Notes: generated by a model not told the origin, from the letters alone. 64,000 nucleotides of DNA from Rhodospirillales bacterium (GCA_019634165.1 JAHQVT010000013.1:122125-186124); one strand, 5' to 3'. Positions 1 to 8,577 are shown, counted from the stretch's first letter. A program made the numbers and translations.

Positions 1-241
1 TCATTGGCACCACAAGCAACAGCACCAAAATGAAAATAAGGAAGAACAACGCCGTGATGATGCTGGTCGCAAATGTCCGGCTGGCGCCGCGCGCCTCAAG
101 CTTATCGGCAAGCGGGTCCAGAAAATACGCAATCGCCATGCCCGCCACAAACGGCAGTAAAATGCTTGAAAACAGCCAGACCAGGAAAAAGAACCCGACC
201 AGGAAAATAAGCCAGAATCGTGCTTGCTGCCCCAACGTCAT
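1..241 (-). CDS. AI-2E (PerM) family membrane permease, N-terminal part only
   Basis: Only the first 80 codons are inside the window; the gene runs off the left edge. The start at 241 has an AAAGGGG ribosome site 8 bases upstream. The translation has a hydrophobic segment at about residues 8-38 that includes PFVAGMAIAYFLDPLAD, the conserved first-helix region of the AI-2E/PerM family, and a second hydrophobic segment at about 59-79. These are multi-pass inner-membrane transporters or exporters of mostly unproven substrate. The gene lies just downstream of the DUF2066 gene on the same strand and is probably co-transcribed with it. Family assignment is good; function is not specified by the sequence. 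Confidence 0.8.
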   Translation of the reverse strand, partial: MTLGQQARFWLIFLVGFFFLVWLFSSILLPFVAGMAIAYFLDPLADKLEARGASRTFATSIITALFFLIFILVLLLVVPM

Positions 242-341
242 GTCTGGTTCCCCTTTGATTTCCAGACGCCCAAACAATATGGCGAAACATATGGCGAAAA
301 ATGCTGATGGTTGGCGATGTGCCCTACGCTATGCACAAGTC

Positions 342-1469
342 TTACGACCCGCCCAACGACAATCCTTGCAGTCGGTCAGAACCATTTGGCTGAATGAACC
401 ACAAATCCCCCATCCGGGTCAGATTAAGGTTCTGCTGATTAAGCGCGGTCTGAAGTTGGTTGGTTGATCCAACAAACTCCAATGAAAGTTGCACTTCACG
501 GCGCGACATGGCGACAACACGTGAATTGCGCACCACCGGCAATCCGACCAGTTTGTCTTCGATCTTGGCCCAGTCTTGCAGACCCGTGATCGGAATAAAC
601 ACCATCAGATTACCGCCCGTGCTGTAATTGATCAGATTGGCACGTTTCCAGCCATCGGCCAATTGATCCTGCACCGATTTTGCTGCCCGGACCAAAGCTT
701 CATCAAGCGTTTCATCGGGCAAAGTGCTTTCCTGCACGCCAAAGACTTGCGGCGCACCGTTCGGGTCATAGCGCGTGACAGATACATTAACCGTCTCAGC
801 ACCCCCTGGCCCTGAAACATCCGCGCTGGCAACCACGGCAACATCCGCGCCATAGCGTTTCGCCAGCATCGCCAAACGGTCCATTGCCCCGTTTTCGGCC
901 TGCTCGGCCGATACCGTGCCAATATCGGTCAAATCACCAATCGGTGCCTTGATCGGAACCAGGCCAGATGTCGCAATATTGCGTGACCAGATCTCGCGCC
1001 ACGGATTGGGATCATCCCACAAACTGACATAACCAGATGTCCGATAAACCGGAACAATCATCACCGGTTTGGACTGTAATTCGGCAAATGAAACATCGCG
1101 GAACCGCAAATACCGGCGCAATTCATCATCTTTGAACCGCACGGTCATGTCTGCGATATAGCGCACAGACGATGTTTTCTCGCCGGAAACACCAAAATCA
1201 CGCACCATATTGGTGATCTCGCCCGTGGCTGGTATTTGAAGTCCGGCACGGTCTTCAGGCAGGGTCAAACGCGCAACCACTTCTTCAAATGCGCGGCGCT
1301 GCCCAACTTCAAGCGCCTTTTCACGTGCGGCGGCGGCTGTTTCTGCGCTTTCATCGACATGAACACCGGTAACAGTGAAAATGTCCTGTGCGAAGGCCGG
1401 AAACGCCATCATCGCAGAAACGGTTACGGCGCCAGCCAACATCTTGATGTTTTTCAATGAAGTAAGCAC
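342..1469 (-). CDS. DUF2066 domain-containing exported protein
   Basis: A 375-residue protein with a GTG start, supported by GAGG five bases upstream. Residues 1-27 form a signal peptide ending in AFPAFAQ, so the mature protein is probably periplasmic. The remainder, with an ARLTLPEDRAGL-type segment near residue 67 and the repeated MIVPVYR/VAVVASADV strands, fits the DUF2066 family, which sits next to purM in many Rhodospirillales. No catalytic motif is visible and the role is unknown. It is transcribed away from purM and toward the AI-2E permease, with which it probably forms an operon (100-base gap). Confidence 0.75.
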   Translation of the reverse strand: MLTSLKNIKMLAGAVTVSAMMAFPAFAQDIFTVTGVHVDESAETAAAAREKALEVGQRRAFEEVVARLTLPEDRAGLQIPATGEITNMVRDFGVSGEKTSSVRYIADMTVRFKDDELRRYLRFRDVSFAELQSKPVMIVPVYRTSGYVSLWDDPNPWREIWSRNIATSGLVPIKAPIGDLTDIGTVSAEQAENGAMDRLAMLAKRYGADVAVVASADVSGPGGAETVNVSVTRYDPNGAPQVFGVQESTLPDETLDEALVRAAKSVQDQLADGWKRANLINYSTGGNLMVFIPITGLQDWAKIEDKLVGLPVVRNSRVVAMSRREVQLSLEFVGSTNQLQTALNQQNLNLTRMGDLWFIQPNGSDRLQGLSLGGS

Positions 1470-1822
1470 GTATGCCTCTTTGCCCTAATCGTATTTTCTC
1501 GAACTGTTCTTGAATGCTCTTTGTGGCATGTTGCAGGCATTCTGCAAAGAAAACTCTGTCATGCGCAGGTGATCATTGCATATTGCCCGCGTTTGAGTAT
1601 TTTCGGCCCAGCGGAAATTATCAAGCCCGCGTTTTTTATCAGTAGGACACACACCTGTTTCTTACATCTGATTAAAGACGTCAGTAAGGCGGATTGGTCG
1701 AATAGTAGCATATTTGCTGCGACCCGGACCGCAAGTGACAGTTGGACGTCAGGACGTACTGATTAAAAACGCGGGTTATGCCGCCCTTTTTTCATGCATG
1801 CTTGATGCCAAGGATCACCAAT
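1470..1822. other. 353-bp divergent intergenic region between DUF2066 and purM
   Basis: No convincing gene is present. It must hold the promoters of the minus-strand DUF2066 gene and plus-strand purM. Its main structure is a 150-bp stretch bounded by 19-bp inverted repeats (1626-1775), listed separately. GACGTCAG occurs at 1678 and GACGTCAGG at 1746, a short direct repeat. I see no recognisable purine riboswitch. Confidence 0.5.
1626..1775. repeat. 150-bp element with 19-bp terminal inverted repeats
   Basis: The 19 bases at 1626-1644 and those at 1757-1775 are inverted copies with a single mismatch. They bracket 112 bases of non-coding sequence. The geometry, short AT-containing arms at a fixed distance, is like a miniature inverted-repeat element. 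A long-range stem in the purM leader is the alternative. No second copy is seen in this window and no clear target duplication was found. Confidence 0.5.
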
Positions 1823-2896
1823 ATGAACGCCTCTAACGGCCTTACCTATAAGGACTCCGGTGTCGACATCGACGCTGGCAATGACCTTGTTGAACGCATT
1901 AAACCGCTTGCAAAAGCAACCACGCGCGCTGGCGTTTCCGGTGGCCTTGGCGGTTTTGGCGCTTTGTTCGATCTCAAAGCAGCCGGTTATAATGATCCGG
2001 TACTGGTATCTTGCACCGATGGGGTCGGCACCAAATTAAAGGTCGCCTTTTTGGCAGACAAACATGACACCGTTGGCATTGATCTGGTCGCCATGAGTGT
2101 CAATGACCTTGTCGTTCAGGGTGCTGAACCGCTTTTATTCCTTGATTACTTCGCAACTGGCAAACTCTCGGTCGATAACGCCGCTGACGTGGTTGCGGGC
2201 ATTGCCGAAGGCTGCAAACAGGCTGGCTGTGCATTGATCGGTGGCGAAACCGCCGAAATGCCGGGCATGTATGCCGACGGCGAATATGATCTTGCCGGTT
2301 TTGCTGTCGGTGCGGCTGAACGCGGCGAACTTCTTGATGGCTCCAACGTTGCCGAGGGCGACGTGATCCTTGGTCTGGCCTCCAGCGGTGTTCATTCCAA
2401 CGGCTATTCGCTGGTCCGCAAAGTTGTCGACAAGGCAGGCCTTGGTTACGGCGATGACGCCCCGTTTGCACCGGGCAAAACCGTTGGCGAAGCTTTGCTT
2501 GAACCCACCAAGGTTTATGTCAAAAGCTGCTTGGCTGTTCATAAGGCCGGTCTGGTCAAGGCACTTGCCCATATTACCGGCGGCGGGCTAACCGAAAACG
2601 TTCCGCGTGTTCTGCCCGAAAACCTGACGGCTGTGTTTGATGCCAGCACGTGGGAATACCTTCCGATCTTTAAATGGCTGGCCAAAAATGGCGGCATTCC
2701 GGCAACTGAAATGGCCCGTACCTTTAACTGTGGCATTGGCATGTGTGTTGTTGTTCCAGCCGACAAAGCTGACGAAGCCGAAGCACTTCTGCGCGAACAC
2801 GGCGAAACCGTCAGCCAGATCGGCGTGATTGGCCCGCGCGCAGGCGATGGCCCACAGGTCGTGATCAAAAACATGGCCCGTTCATGGGAAAAGTAA
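1823..2896 (+). CDS. purM: Phosphoribosylformylglycinamidine cyclo-ligase (AIR synthetase)
   Basis: Catalyses ATP-dependent ring closure of FGAM to 5-aminoimidazole ribonucleotide, the fifth step of de novo purine synthesis, in the cytoplasm. The 357-residue product begins [20 protein letters not shown], a typical PurM start, and contains GGFGALFDL (about residue 41), [11 protein letters not shown] (about 65) and [11 protein letters not shown] (about 255), all hallmarks of the family. The start at 1823 is preferred over upstream in-frame codons because AAGGA lies 8 bases before it and the extra residues do not look like PurM. Length is slightly above the usual 345. It overlaps purN by 13 bases, so the two are translationally coupled. 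Confidence 0.96.
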   Translation: MNASNGLTYKDSGVDIDAGNDLVERIKPLAKATTRAGVSGGLGGFGALFDLKAAGYNDPVLVSCTDGVGTKLKVAFLADKHDTVGIDLVAMSVNDLVVQGAEPLLFLDYFATGKLSVDNAADVVAGIAEGCKQAGCALIGGETAEMPGMYADGEYDLAGFAVGAAERGELLDGSNVAEGDVILGLASSGVHSNGYSLVRKVVDKAGLGYGDDAPFAPGKTVGEALLEPTKVYVKSCLAVHKAGLVKALAHITGGGLTENVPRVLPENLTAVFDASTWEYLPIFKWLAKNGGIPATEMARTFNCGIGMCVVVPADKADEAEALLREHGETVSQIGVIGPRAGDGPQVVIKNMARSWEK

Positions 2897-3567
2897 CCAA
2901 CCGCAAGAAGCTTAAACTCGCCGTTCTGATTTCAGGCGGCGGGTCGAACCTTCAGGCCATTCTGGATGCGTGTAAGTCGGCGGATTACCCCGCCGAAGTC
3001 GTTCTGGTCTTTTCCAATCAGATTGATGCAGGCGGGCTGACACGCGGGCGCGATGCCGGTATCCGGTCCGAAGCCATTTCGCACAAAGGCTATCCCGGCG
3101 GACGCGAAGCCTATGACGCAGCCGTAAGTGCCCTGATCGAAGAAAGCGGTGCGGACCTTGTGGTTCTTGCCGGTTACTTGCGCTTGGTCAGTGAAAGCTT
3201 CGTCACCCGCTGGAAAGACAAGCTGATCAATATCCACCCGTCGCTTTTGCCAAGTTTTAAGGGCCTGCATGTTCATCAGGCCGCCTTGGATGCCGGGGTG
3301 AAGTTTGCCGGTTGCACCGTGCATTACGTCGTCCCCGAAGTTGATTCAGGACCGATCATTGCACAGGCCGTCGTCCCGGTTCTTGCCGGTGATGATGCCG
3401 GCAAACTGGCCCAGCGGATTTTGCGCGAAGAACATAAAATCTATCCGCAGGTCATCCGTTGGATTGCCGATGGGCGTGTATCTGTTGATGCCAACGGCAT
3501 TGTCACAGTCACCGATGCCAAACCTTGCGACATATCCGCTGCCAATCCGGTGCTAGAACCCGGCTGA
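2884..3567 (+). CDS. purN: Phosphoribosylglycinamide formyltransferase
   Basis: Transfers the formyl group of 10-formyl-THF to GAR in step three of purine synthesis. The 227-residue protein has the N-terminal [13 protein letters not shown] phosphate-binding loop and the catalytic set Asn116 and His118 (in NIHPSLLP) and Asp154 (in EVDSGP), equivalent to Asn106, His108 and Asp144 of the E. coli enzyme. The start lies inside the end of purM, giving a tight purM-purN operon, and the unit is closed by a strong terminator at 3602. Confidence 0.96.
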   Translation: MGKVTNRKKLKLAVLISGGGSNLQAILDACKSADYPAEVVLVFSNQIDAGGLTRGRDAGIRSEAISHKGYPGGREAYDAAVSALIEESGADLVVLAGYLRLVSESFVTRWKDKLINIHPSLLPSFKGLHVHQAALDAGVKFAGCTVHYVVPEVDSGPIIAQAVVPVLAGDDAGKLAQRILREEHKIYPQVIRWIADGRVSVDANGIVTVTDAKPCDISAANPVLEPG

Positions 3568-3601
3568 AAGAACCTTTGGCGCAAATTGCGCAAAATGTTT
3601 T

Positions 3602-3628
3602 AAGGGCGGATTTTTCCGCCCTTTTTTC
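3602..3628 (+). terminator. Rho-independent terminator of purMN
   Basis: A 9-bp perfect stem (AAGGGCGGA/TCCGCCCTT) with a four-T loop is followed by a run of T. It lies 35 bases after the purN stop. Confidence 0.88.
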
Positions 3629-3712
3629 TTGGCCGGTGCTTGCGAAGTAACCTTTTCAGACCAGATTTACGGCTGTCTCCCAACGCTGGGTACTTCGTCA
3701 AAGGGTCCAACC

Positions 3713-4087
3713 ATGCATAAAACCTATCGTAATGTTGTCCTTGGCATCCTGCTTTTTTCCGTGATCCTGCCCTTCGGGTTATCGCTTATGAATAGCAATG
3801 CCCACAGTGCAAGCTGGCGCCAAACCAAATGTGCGCTCTATCAGAATTACCGCGATCAAACCCGCGCAACAATGCCCGAAAACACAACAAGTGCGCTGTT
3901 TGATGAACAAGAATCCGCCTTCATCGCATCTGGCTGCACAGAACGCAGTTACGTTTGCCCCAAAAGTCCGGGCGAATTGGATTACGCCAACCTGATGGCG
4001 GTTCAAATGATGAACGAAGGTGCGACCGGATCGTTTCTGCCCTTTGCCTGCAAACGCGGCCTTAACACCGATCCATCTGCACAATAA
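3713..4087 (+). CDS. Small exported or membrane-anchored hypothetical protein with four cysteines
   Basis: A 124-residue protein that I do not recognise. The start at 3713 has AAAGGG 8 bases upstream; the open frame extends further 5' but without a ribosome site. Residues 8-25 (VVLGILLFSVILPFGLSL) form one hydrophobic segment that could be a signal peptide or an N-terminal anchor. The rest is hydrophilic, with Cys residues in TKCALY, SGCTER, YVCPKS and FACKRG. That even number of cysteines fits disulfides in the periplasm. It stands alone between the purMN terminator and the small oxidase-like gene. Confidence 0.55.
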   Translation: MHKTYRNVVLGILLFSVILPFGLSLMNSNAHSASWRQTKCALYQNYRDQTRATMPENTTSALFDEQESAFIASGCTERSYVCPKSPGELDYANLMAVQMMNEGATGSFLPFACKRGLNTDPSAQ

Positions 4088-4260
4088 TACATCCACCAAC
4101 ATCAATGGTTGATATTTATTACTATTCAGCAACTTAAAGGAAAAAACACCCCTGAAATCCCTGCAAATTTAGCCAATTAGTTGAAGACACATCCTAAGTC
4201 TTGCACTGCACCAAATTCGTAGATATACATTTGAAAAATCCCAAAGTGCAGGAGGCAAGT

Positions 4261-4389
4261 TTGCAGGGTAACGATTACGAACTCACCGAAACCCACGTTG
4301 ATATCTATAACGGCTATACCGTCTTTATGAAGTGGGGCACCATTTCAGTGATCGCCATTCTGATCCTGATGGCGACTTTCCTTCTGTGA
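4261..4389 (+). CDS. aa3-type cytochrome c oxidase subunit IV-like small membrane protein (TTG start)
   Basis: A 42-residue protein with one C-terminal membrane helix (about 21-42, WGTISVIAILILMATFLL) and a short cytoplasmic head QGNDYELTETHVDIYNG. This is the pattern of the bacterial aa3 oxidase subunit IV family (COX4_pro_2). An ATG-started frame opens at 4201, but I choose TTG at 4261. GGAGG lies five bases before it, and the resulting N-terminus aligns with that of the paralogue at 5377 (QGNDYEL against QGSDYDT). The catalytic oxidase subunits are not nearby. Family call is moderate; the start choice is fairly strong. Confidence 0.65.
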   Translation: MQGNDYELTETHVDIYNGYTVFMKWGTISVIAILILMATFLL

Positions 4390-4442
4390 TCTGCCACTTG
4401 GCATTGATCCGCTGGCTTTAAGCCGGTTTTAAGCCCGATGTT

Positions 4443-4473
4443 AAAAAGCTGCCGACTTACGGCAGCTTTTTTT
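4443..4473. terminator. Bidirectional Rho-independent terminator
   Basis: Stem AAGCTGCC/GGCAGCTT with a seven-base loop, followed by eight T on the plus strand and preceded by a run of A. It can end both the small oxidase-like gene and the convergent kinase-like gene. Confidence 0.85.
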
Positions 4474-4478
4474 TATGA

Positions 4479-5024
4479 TCAGATCGTATCGCTGTCATAA
4501 GCAATAACATCAAATCCCTCTGCATCGCTTGGCGGCTCAAACGCTGCGCATATCTGGTGAAACTGCGTGTCACTGGCGGCAAATTGATGCGACCGCGCAT
4601 GATTGCGCGCGCGCAATCGTTGCAAGCAAATATCCTCATCCAGATTAAGAAAATGCAATTTGTGCCCTGCCCCGACATCCTCGAACACCCCGCGCATCCA
4701 AGCTCGCAACCCAACGGTATTCGCCGGAAAATCCAGCACCACGGATACCCCGCCAAGCAGCAACATGCTGATATGCGGCCCCATGACCGTGCGAAGCTTG
4801 GCCGATACACGCACGTAATCGCTAACCGAATGCATCTGATCGCCAAACAATGTGAACAACCATTCATCTTCGGCAATCAGAACCGTACCGGGTTTACGCG
4901 CCAGTTCGGCGGCCAATGTTGATTTTCCCGCAGCAATTTTACCGCACATCATATGCAACATTGGCGTTGCAGGTTCAGGTGCGCTGCGCGGATTTCGGGG
5001 ATGGGTTAATGCAGATTGCGGCAT
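4479..5024 (-). CDS. P-loop kinase-like ATP-binding protein
   Basis: A 181-residue protein with a Walker A motif GKIAAGKST at about residues 28-36, the variant seen in small predicted kinases of the AAA_33/zeta-toxin-like type. It also has a Walker-B-like stretch SVVLDFPAN (about 93-101) and a LID-like Arg-rich segment LQRLRARNHARS (about 134-145). Such proteins phosphorylate small molecules, usually unknown ones. The true start may be a later Met (for example at MLHMMCGK), since the first 20 residues are Pro-rich and not conserved-looking. It is flanked by the two oxidase subunit-IV-like genes on the other strand and preceded by a structured leader with its own terminator. Confidence 0.7.
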   Translation of the reverse strand: MPQSALTHPRNPRSAPEPATPMLHMMCGKIAAGKSTLAAELARKPGTVLIAEDEWLFTLFGDQMHSVSDYVRVSAKLRTVMGPHISMLLLGGVSVVLDFPANTVGLRAWMRGVFEDVGAGHKLHFLNLDEDICLQRLRARNHARSHQFAASDTQFHQICAAFEPPSDAEGFDVIAYDSDTI

Positions 5025-5376
5025 CGATTTGTCTCCTGTTTCAGACTTGGCCGGGAGACAGCCACAAAAAACCCGCCTCTCCGGCGGGTGGTATCACTTG
5101 ATCAAAACGCTCCTACCCCGCCTATCTATGAAAGGCGGTAAAAATTCGTGCCATAGAGGCCGCGCAAAGGGTCACAACGTTTTCCATAGCAAAATCATGG
5201 CACAGGCATTTGACCCTGTCCAGTTTTGCGCAGCGCACAAAAAAGACATTAAAATAAAACCTATTCACCCCTAGATTAAATGAAGCTAAGATTTGTGCGT
5301 TGAATTGCGTGATAACGGGGGTGCCATGCCCCCAAACATCCCGAAACAATCGGGCCCAATATTCAGGGAGGAAACA
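5025..5376. other. 352-bp intergenic region, structured on the minus strand
   Basis: No gene is seen. Read on the minus strand it has several short stems (AGGGTCA/TGACCCT near 5178-5216, CCGCCT/AGGCGG near 5120-5140). It ends in a complete Rho-independent terminator at 5065-5089, ahead of the kinase-like gene. This looks like either a small RNA or an attenuated leader. The plus-strand promoter of the 5377 gene must also lie here. Confidence 0.4.
5065..5089 (-). terminator. Rho-independent terminator in the leader of the kinase-like gene
   Basis: On the minus strand ACCCGCC/GGCGGGT form a 7-bp stem with a five-base loop, followed by six T. It lies about 40 bases upstream of the kinase-like start. 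It would therefore end a short upstream transcript rather than a protein-coding one. Confidence 0.75.
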
Positions 5377-5514
5377 ATGCAAGGAAGCGATTACGATACC
5401 AAGCTTGTCGCCGTACACCAAGAAGGCTGGAACCACTGGACCAAATTCATGCTTTGGAGCGTTGTCTCCATCGCAGTCCTGCTGCTTTTGATGGCAGCAT
5501 TCCTGATAGATTGA
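5377..5514 (+). CDS. aa3-type cytochrome c oxidase subunit IV-like small membrane protein
   Basis: A 45-residue paralogue of the product at 4261: a polar head (QGSDYDTKLVAVHQEGWNHW) and one membrane helix (about 25-44, MLWSVVSIAVLLLLMAAFL). The start at 5377 is fixed by GGGAGG eight bases upstream, although the frame is open for 28 codons before it. COX4_pro_2-type subunits sit beside the catalytic core of aa3 oxidases in alphaproteobacteria. No other oxidase gene is in the window, so the assignment rests on size, topology and the paired paralogue. Confidence 0.65.
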   Translation: MQGSDYDTKLVAVHQEGWNHWTKFMLWSVVSIAVLLLLMAAFLID

Positions 5515-5541
5515 TTAAATCATCCAACAAATCGCCATAAA

Positions 5542-5570
5542 AAAACGCCCCGCGATTTGCGGGGCGTTTT
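5542..5570. terminator. Bidirectional terminator between the small membrane gene and ndk
   Basis: A 12-bp perfect stem AAAACGCCCCGC/GCGGGGCGTTTT with a five-base loop. It serves the plus-strand 5377 gene and the convergent ndk. Confidence 0.9.
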
Positions 5571-5604
5571 CATACCGGATGAACCGGAATGGGTATTCTA
5601 GCGC

Positions 5605-6027
5605 TTAGCCGACGATTTCGGTCTGAGCGAAGAAATATGCAATTTCGATTGCAGCATTTTCAAGCGAGTCCGAACCGTGGACCGAGTTCGCTTCGATGGA
5701 TTCTGCAAACTGTTTGCGAATGGTGCCTTCCTCGGCATTTGCCGGGTTGGTTGCGCCCATTACTTCGCGATACGTAGCAACAGCGTTCTCGCCTTCAAGG
5801 GTCTGAACAACAACCGGACCAGAAATCATGAAGTCTACCAATTCACCAAAGAACGAACGTTCTTTGTGAACTGCGTAGAAACCTTCAGCCTGAGCGCGGG
5901 TCAGAGCGACACGTTTCTGTGCCACGATGCGAAGGCCAGCTTCTTCGATGACGGCGTTGATTTTGCCAGTCAGGTTGCGGCGCGTTGCGTCCGGCTTGAT
6001 GATCGAAAGTGTGCGTTCGACAGCCAT
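5605..6027 (-). CDS. ndk: Nucleoside diphosphate kinase
   Basis: Transfers the gamma phosphate of ATP to NDPs through a phospho-histidine and so balances cellular NTP pools. At 140 residues it has the standard length, and it has the catalytic His117 in NSVHGSDS plus the N-terminal [11 protein letters not shown] signature. The start at 6027 is chosen because MAVERTLS is the normal N-terminus and AGGTG lies six bases upstream; an upstream in-frame Met adds three residues. A 23-bp hairpin lies 44 bases before the start. In alphaproteobacteria ndk is commonly near the ABC-F gene, holC and pepA, as here. Confidence 0.97.
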   Translation of the reverse strand: MAVERTLSIIKPDATRRNLTGKINAVIEEAGLRIVAQKRVALTRAQAEGFYAVHKERSFFGELVDFMISGPVVVQTLEGENAVATYREVMGATNPANAEEGTIRKQFAESIEANSVHGSDSLENAAIEIAYFFAQTEIVG

Positions 6028-6070
6028 TGGTTTCACCTAGCTACTTATAAAAAATTTGTACCTACAGACT

Positions 6071-6127
6071 GGGTCTGCAGATGACAAAGGAAACATACAT
6101 AAGATTTCCCTTATCATCTACAGACCC
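6071..6127 (-). promoter_or_regulatory. Long leader hairpin upstream of ndk
   Basis: Bases 6071-6093 and 6105-6127 form a 23-bp stem with an 11-base loop. As minus-strand RNA every position pairs, with three G-U wobbles; as plus-strand RNA the same three positions are A-C mismatches. That asymmetry suggests a structure in the ndk leader transcript. There is no immediate T run, so it is not a simple terminator. Confidence 0.55.
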
Positions 6128-6407
6128 GAAGGATGGCGCTATATAAACGGGGTTTGACCGCAACGCAACACCTAGTTCTGCCGACGCAATCCAGACCTGC
6201 ACACGCTGCATTCGCCTTCTTTATGTCCTCAAAGCGCCCCAAAACCCGCAAAACTGCGATTTCCCCAAGGCTCATATTGCCCAAGATGCCCGCCATCCAC
6301 CGGCAGTTACACTTTCAAGAAACCTTGATTCTATGCGCACTCTGCCCTATTGAAGGCACAGAATTCCTGACGATTCCCCGGAACCGACCAAGAGAACGAC
6401 CAATATA
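6128..6407. other. Divergent region between ndk and the ABC-F gene
   Basis: About 280 bases without a credible gene. It presumably holds the ABC-F promoter and possibly the ndk promoter. I see no further clear structure. Confidence 0.35.
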
Positions 6408-8327
6408 ATGCTCCAAATTACCGATCTCACCTATCGTATTGGTGGCCGCGTCATTCTTGACCAGGTTTCCTTGACCATCCCCTCTGGGCACAAAGTTGGC
6501 CTGATTGGGCGCAATGGCGCGGGTAAATCCACCCTGCTCAAACTGATTTCCGGGGAACTGGCAACCGATGGCGGCGATGTCCGCCTGTCCAAGCGCGCAC
6601 GCATGGGGGTTGTCTCCCAGGAAGCGCCTTCTGGTAGCCGATCCTTGCTTGAAACCGTTCTGGCCGCCGATACCGAACGCGCTTCCCTGCTGGAAGAAGC
6701 CGAAACAACAACCGATCCCAACCGGATCGCCGAAGTCCATACCCGCCTTGCCGATATTGATGCGCACACCGCCGAAGCGCGTGCAGCATCGATTTTGTCG
6801 GGTCTTGGCTTTGACGCCGATGCGCAGCAACGCGCCTGCGATGATTTTTCCGGTGGCTGGCGCATGCGTGTGGCTCTTGCTGCAACGCTGTTTTTGCGCC
6901 CTGATCTTTTGCTGCTTGATGAACCGACCAACCACCTTGATCTTGAAGCCACCATTTGGCTTGAAAACTATCTGATCAATTATCCCGGCACGATCATTCT
7001 GATCAGTCACGACCGCGATCTTTTGAACCGCGCAGTCAAAACCATTGCCCATCTCCATGATGGCACGGTCACGCTTTATGGCGGCAATTACGATAAATTC
7101 GCCAAGACCCGCCGCGAACAGATGGAACTGGCGTCTAAGCATTACGACAAACAGATCGCCCAGCAAAAGCACCTGCAATCCTTTATCGACCGCTTCCGCG
7201 CCAAGGCCAGCAAAGCCAAACAGGCGCAAAGCCGTATCAAGATGCTTGAAAAAATGGGCCCGGCAATTGCTGTTGTCGAAGATCGCAGCATTTCGTTTGA
7301 CTTCCCAAGCCCAAAAGAACTGCCACCGCCCCTGATCAACATTCATGATGGCGATGTCGGCTACTCCGAAGGCAACCCGGTCCTGCGCAATATCAGCCTG
7401 CGCATTGATATGGATGACCGCATCGCGCTTTTGGGGGCCAACGGGAATGGTAAATCAACCCTGGCCAAACTTCTCGCCGACCGCCTTCAATTGATGTCGG
7501 GTGAAAAGCATTCATCAAACAAACTGCGCATCGGCTATTTTGCCCAGCACCAGACCGATGAGCTGCGCGGCGATGAAACGCCTTATCAGCACATGGCATC
7601 CTTAATGCCCGATGTGATCGAACATAAAGTCCGCGCTCAGCTTGGCCGCTTTGCCTTCGAAGGCCAAAAAGGCGACACCAAGGTCAAAGACCTTTCCGGT
7701 GGTGAAAAGGCGCGTTTGCTGTTTGCCCTGATGACGCTTGATGCGCCGCACATGCTGATCCTTGATGAGCCGACCAACCACTTGGACATCGACAGCCGCG
7801 ATGCGCTCAACCATGCGCTGAATGCCTATGAAGGTGCAGTGATCATCATCAGCCACGATCCTTACCTGATCGAAGCCTGTGCGGATCGTCTGGTACTTGT
7901 TTCTGACGGTACAGTCTCAGCCTTCGAAGGCGACGTTGCCGAATATCGCCAATATTTGCTGGACCGTGCGCGCATGGAACGCCGTGCCAATAAAAACGGC
8001 GGCGATGACGCTTCTGGCAATGGCAACGGAAATGGCAAAGACGCCAAACGCGACCGCAAGGCCGAACGCCAACGGGCTGCTGAAAAGCGCAAAGTCGCCG
8101 CACCAGTCAAACGCGAAGTTCAAAAGCTTGAAGCCGACATGGAAAAGCTTTCGGCCAAAAAGGCCAAGATCGAACTCGATATGGCCGATCAGACACTTTA
8201 CGAAGACGCCAATGCCGACAAGCTGGCCAAAGTGCGCCAGGACCTGTCCAAAGTCGAAAACGACCTTGCCATGATCGAACAAAAATGGATCGAAAAGCAG
8301 GAAGAATACGACGCGATGGTCGCCTAG
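6408..8327 (+). CDS. ABC-F family ATPase (YheS-like)
   Basis: A 639-residue soluble protein with two ABC domains and no membrane segments. Domain 1 has Walker A GRNGAGKST (34-42), signature FSGGW (147-151) and Walker B LLLLDEPTNHLD (about 168-179). Domain 2 has GANGNGKST (about 343-351), LSGGEKARL (about 430) and LILDEPTNHLD (about 452). An Arg/Lys-rich linker near 230-270 corresponds to the P-site tRNA interaction motif. The C-terminal 100 residues are charged and coiled-coil-like, as in YheS and Uup. ABC-F proteins act on ribosomes. The gene is monocistronic, with a terminator right after it. Confidence 0.92.
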   Translation: MLQITDLTYRIGGRVILDQVSLTIPSGHKVGLIGRNGAGKSTLLKLISGELATDGGDVRLSKRARMGVVSQEAPSGSRSLLETVLAADTERASLLEEAETTTDPNRIAEVHTRLADIDAHTAEARAASILSGLGFDADAQQRACDDFSGGWRMRVALAATLFLRPDLLLLDEPTNHLDLEATIWLENYLINYPGTIILISHDRDLLNRAVKTIAHLHDGTVTLYGGNYDKFAKTRREQMELASKHYDKQIAQQKHLQSFIDRFRAKASKAKQAQSRIKMLEKMGPAIAVVEDRSISFDFPSPKELPPPLINIHDGDVGYSEGNPVLRNISLRIDMDDRIALLGANGNGKSTLAKLLADRLQLMSGEKHSSNKLRIGYFAQHQTDELRGDETPYQHMASLMPDVIEHKVRAQLGRFAFEGQKGDTKVKDLSGGEKARLLFALMTLDAPHMLILDEPTNHLDIDSRDALNHALNAYEGAVIIISHDPYLIEACADRLVLVSDGTVSAFEGDVAEYRQYLLDRARMERRANKNGGDDASGNGNGNGKDAKRDRKAERQRAAEKRKVAAPVKREVQKLEADMEKLSAKKAKIELDMADQTLYEDANADKLAKVRQDLSKVENDLAMIEQKWIEKQEEYDAMVA

Positions 8328-8358
8328 CGACGCAGCCGCGCTTCATACCGTCTTTTAC

Positions 8359-8395
8359 AAAAAGACAGGCTTGGAACGATCCAGCCTGTCTTTTT
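8359..8395. terminator. Terminator of the ABC-F gene
   Basis: A 12-bp perfect stem AAAAGACAGGCT/AGCCTGTCTTTT with an 11-base loop and T on the plus side. It lies about 30 bases after the stop. Confidence 0.9.
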
Positions 8396-8513
8396 GATTC
8401 CGGCATTGCTTGCAGTAACCGCAAGCTCATTTCCTAAAAGACGGAACATTGCCCCAGCCTTCACATTGTATAAAATCAGACTAATTAATTTCGATGATTT
8501 TGGATGGCAGATA

Positions 8514-8547
8514 CAAAAAAATCCCGCAAGGCTTAAACCCTGCGGGA
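8514..8547 (-). terminator. Terminator of the metNIQ operon
   Basis: On the minus strand CCCGCAGGGTTTAAGCCTTGCGGG folds into a hairpin followed by a run of T. A second, AT-rich palindrome (ATTATTCATT/AATGAATAAT, 8547-8569) lies between it and the metQ stop. Confidence 0.85.
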
Positions 8548-8577
8548 TTATTCATTTTTAATGAATAATCAGATGGA

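Noticed and set aside
5122..5436. A 104-codon minus-strand frame
   Set aside because: It overlaps the well-supported small membrane gene at 5377, has no ribosome site and its translation resembles no protein; the region looks like structured RNA instead.
6315..7346. A 343-codon minus-strand frame over the ABC-F gene
   Set aside because: It lies wholly opposite the conserved first ABC domain; it has no ribosome site and no recognisable fold.
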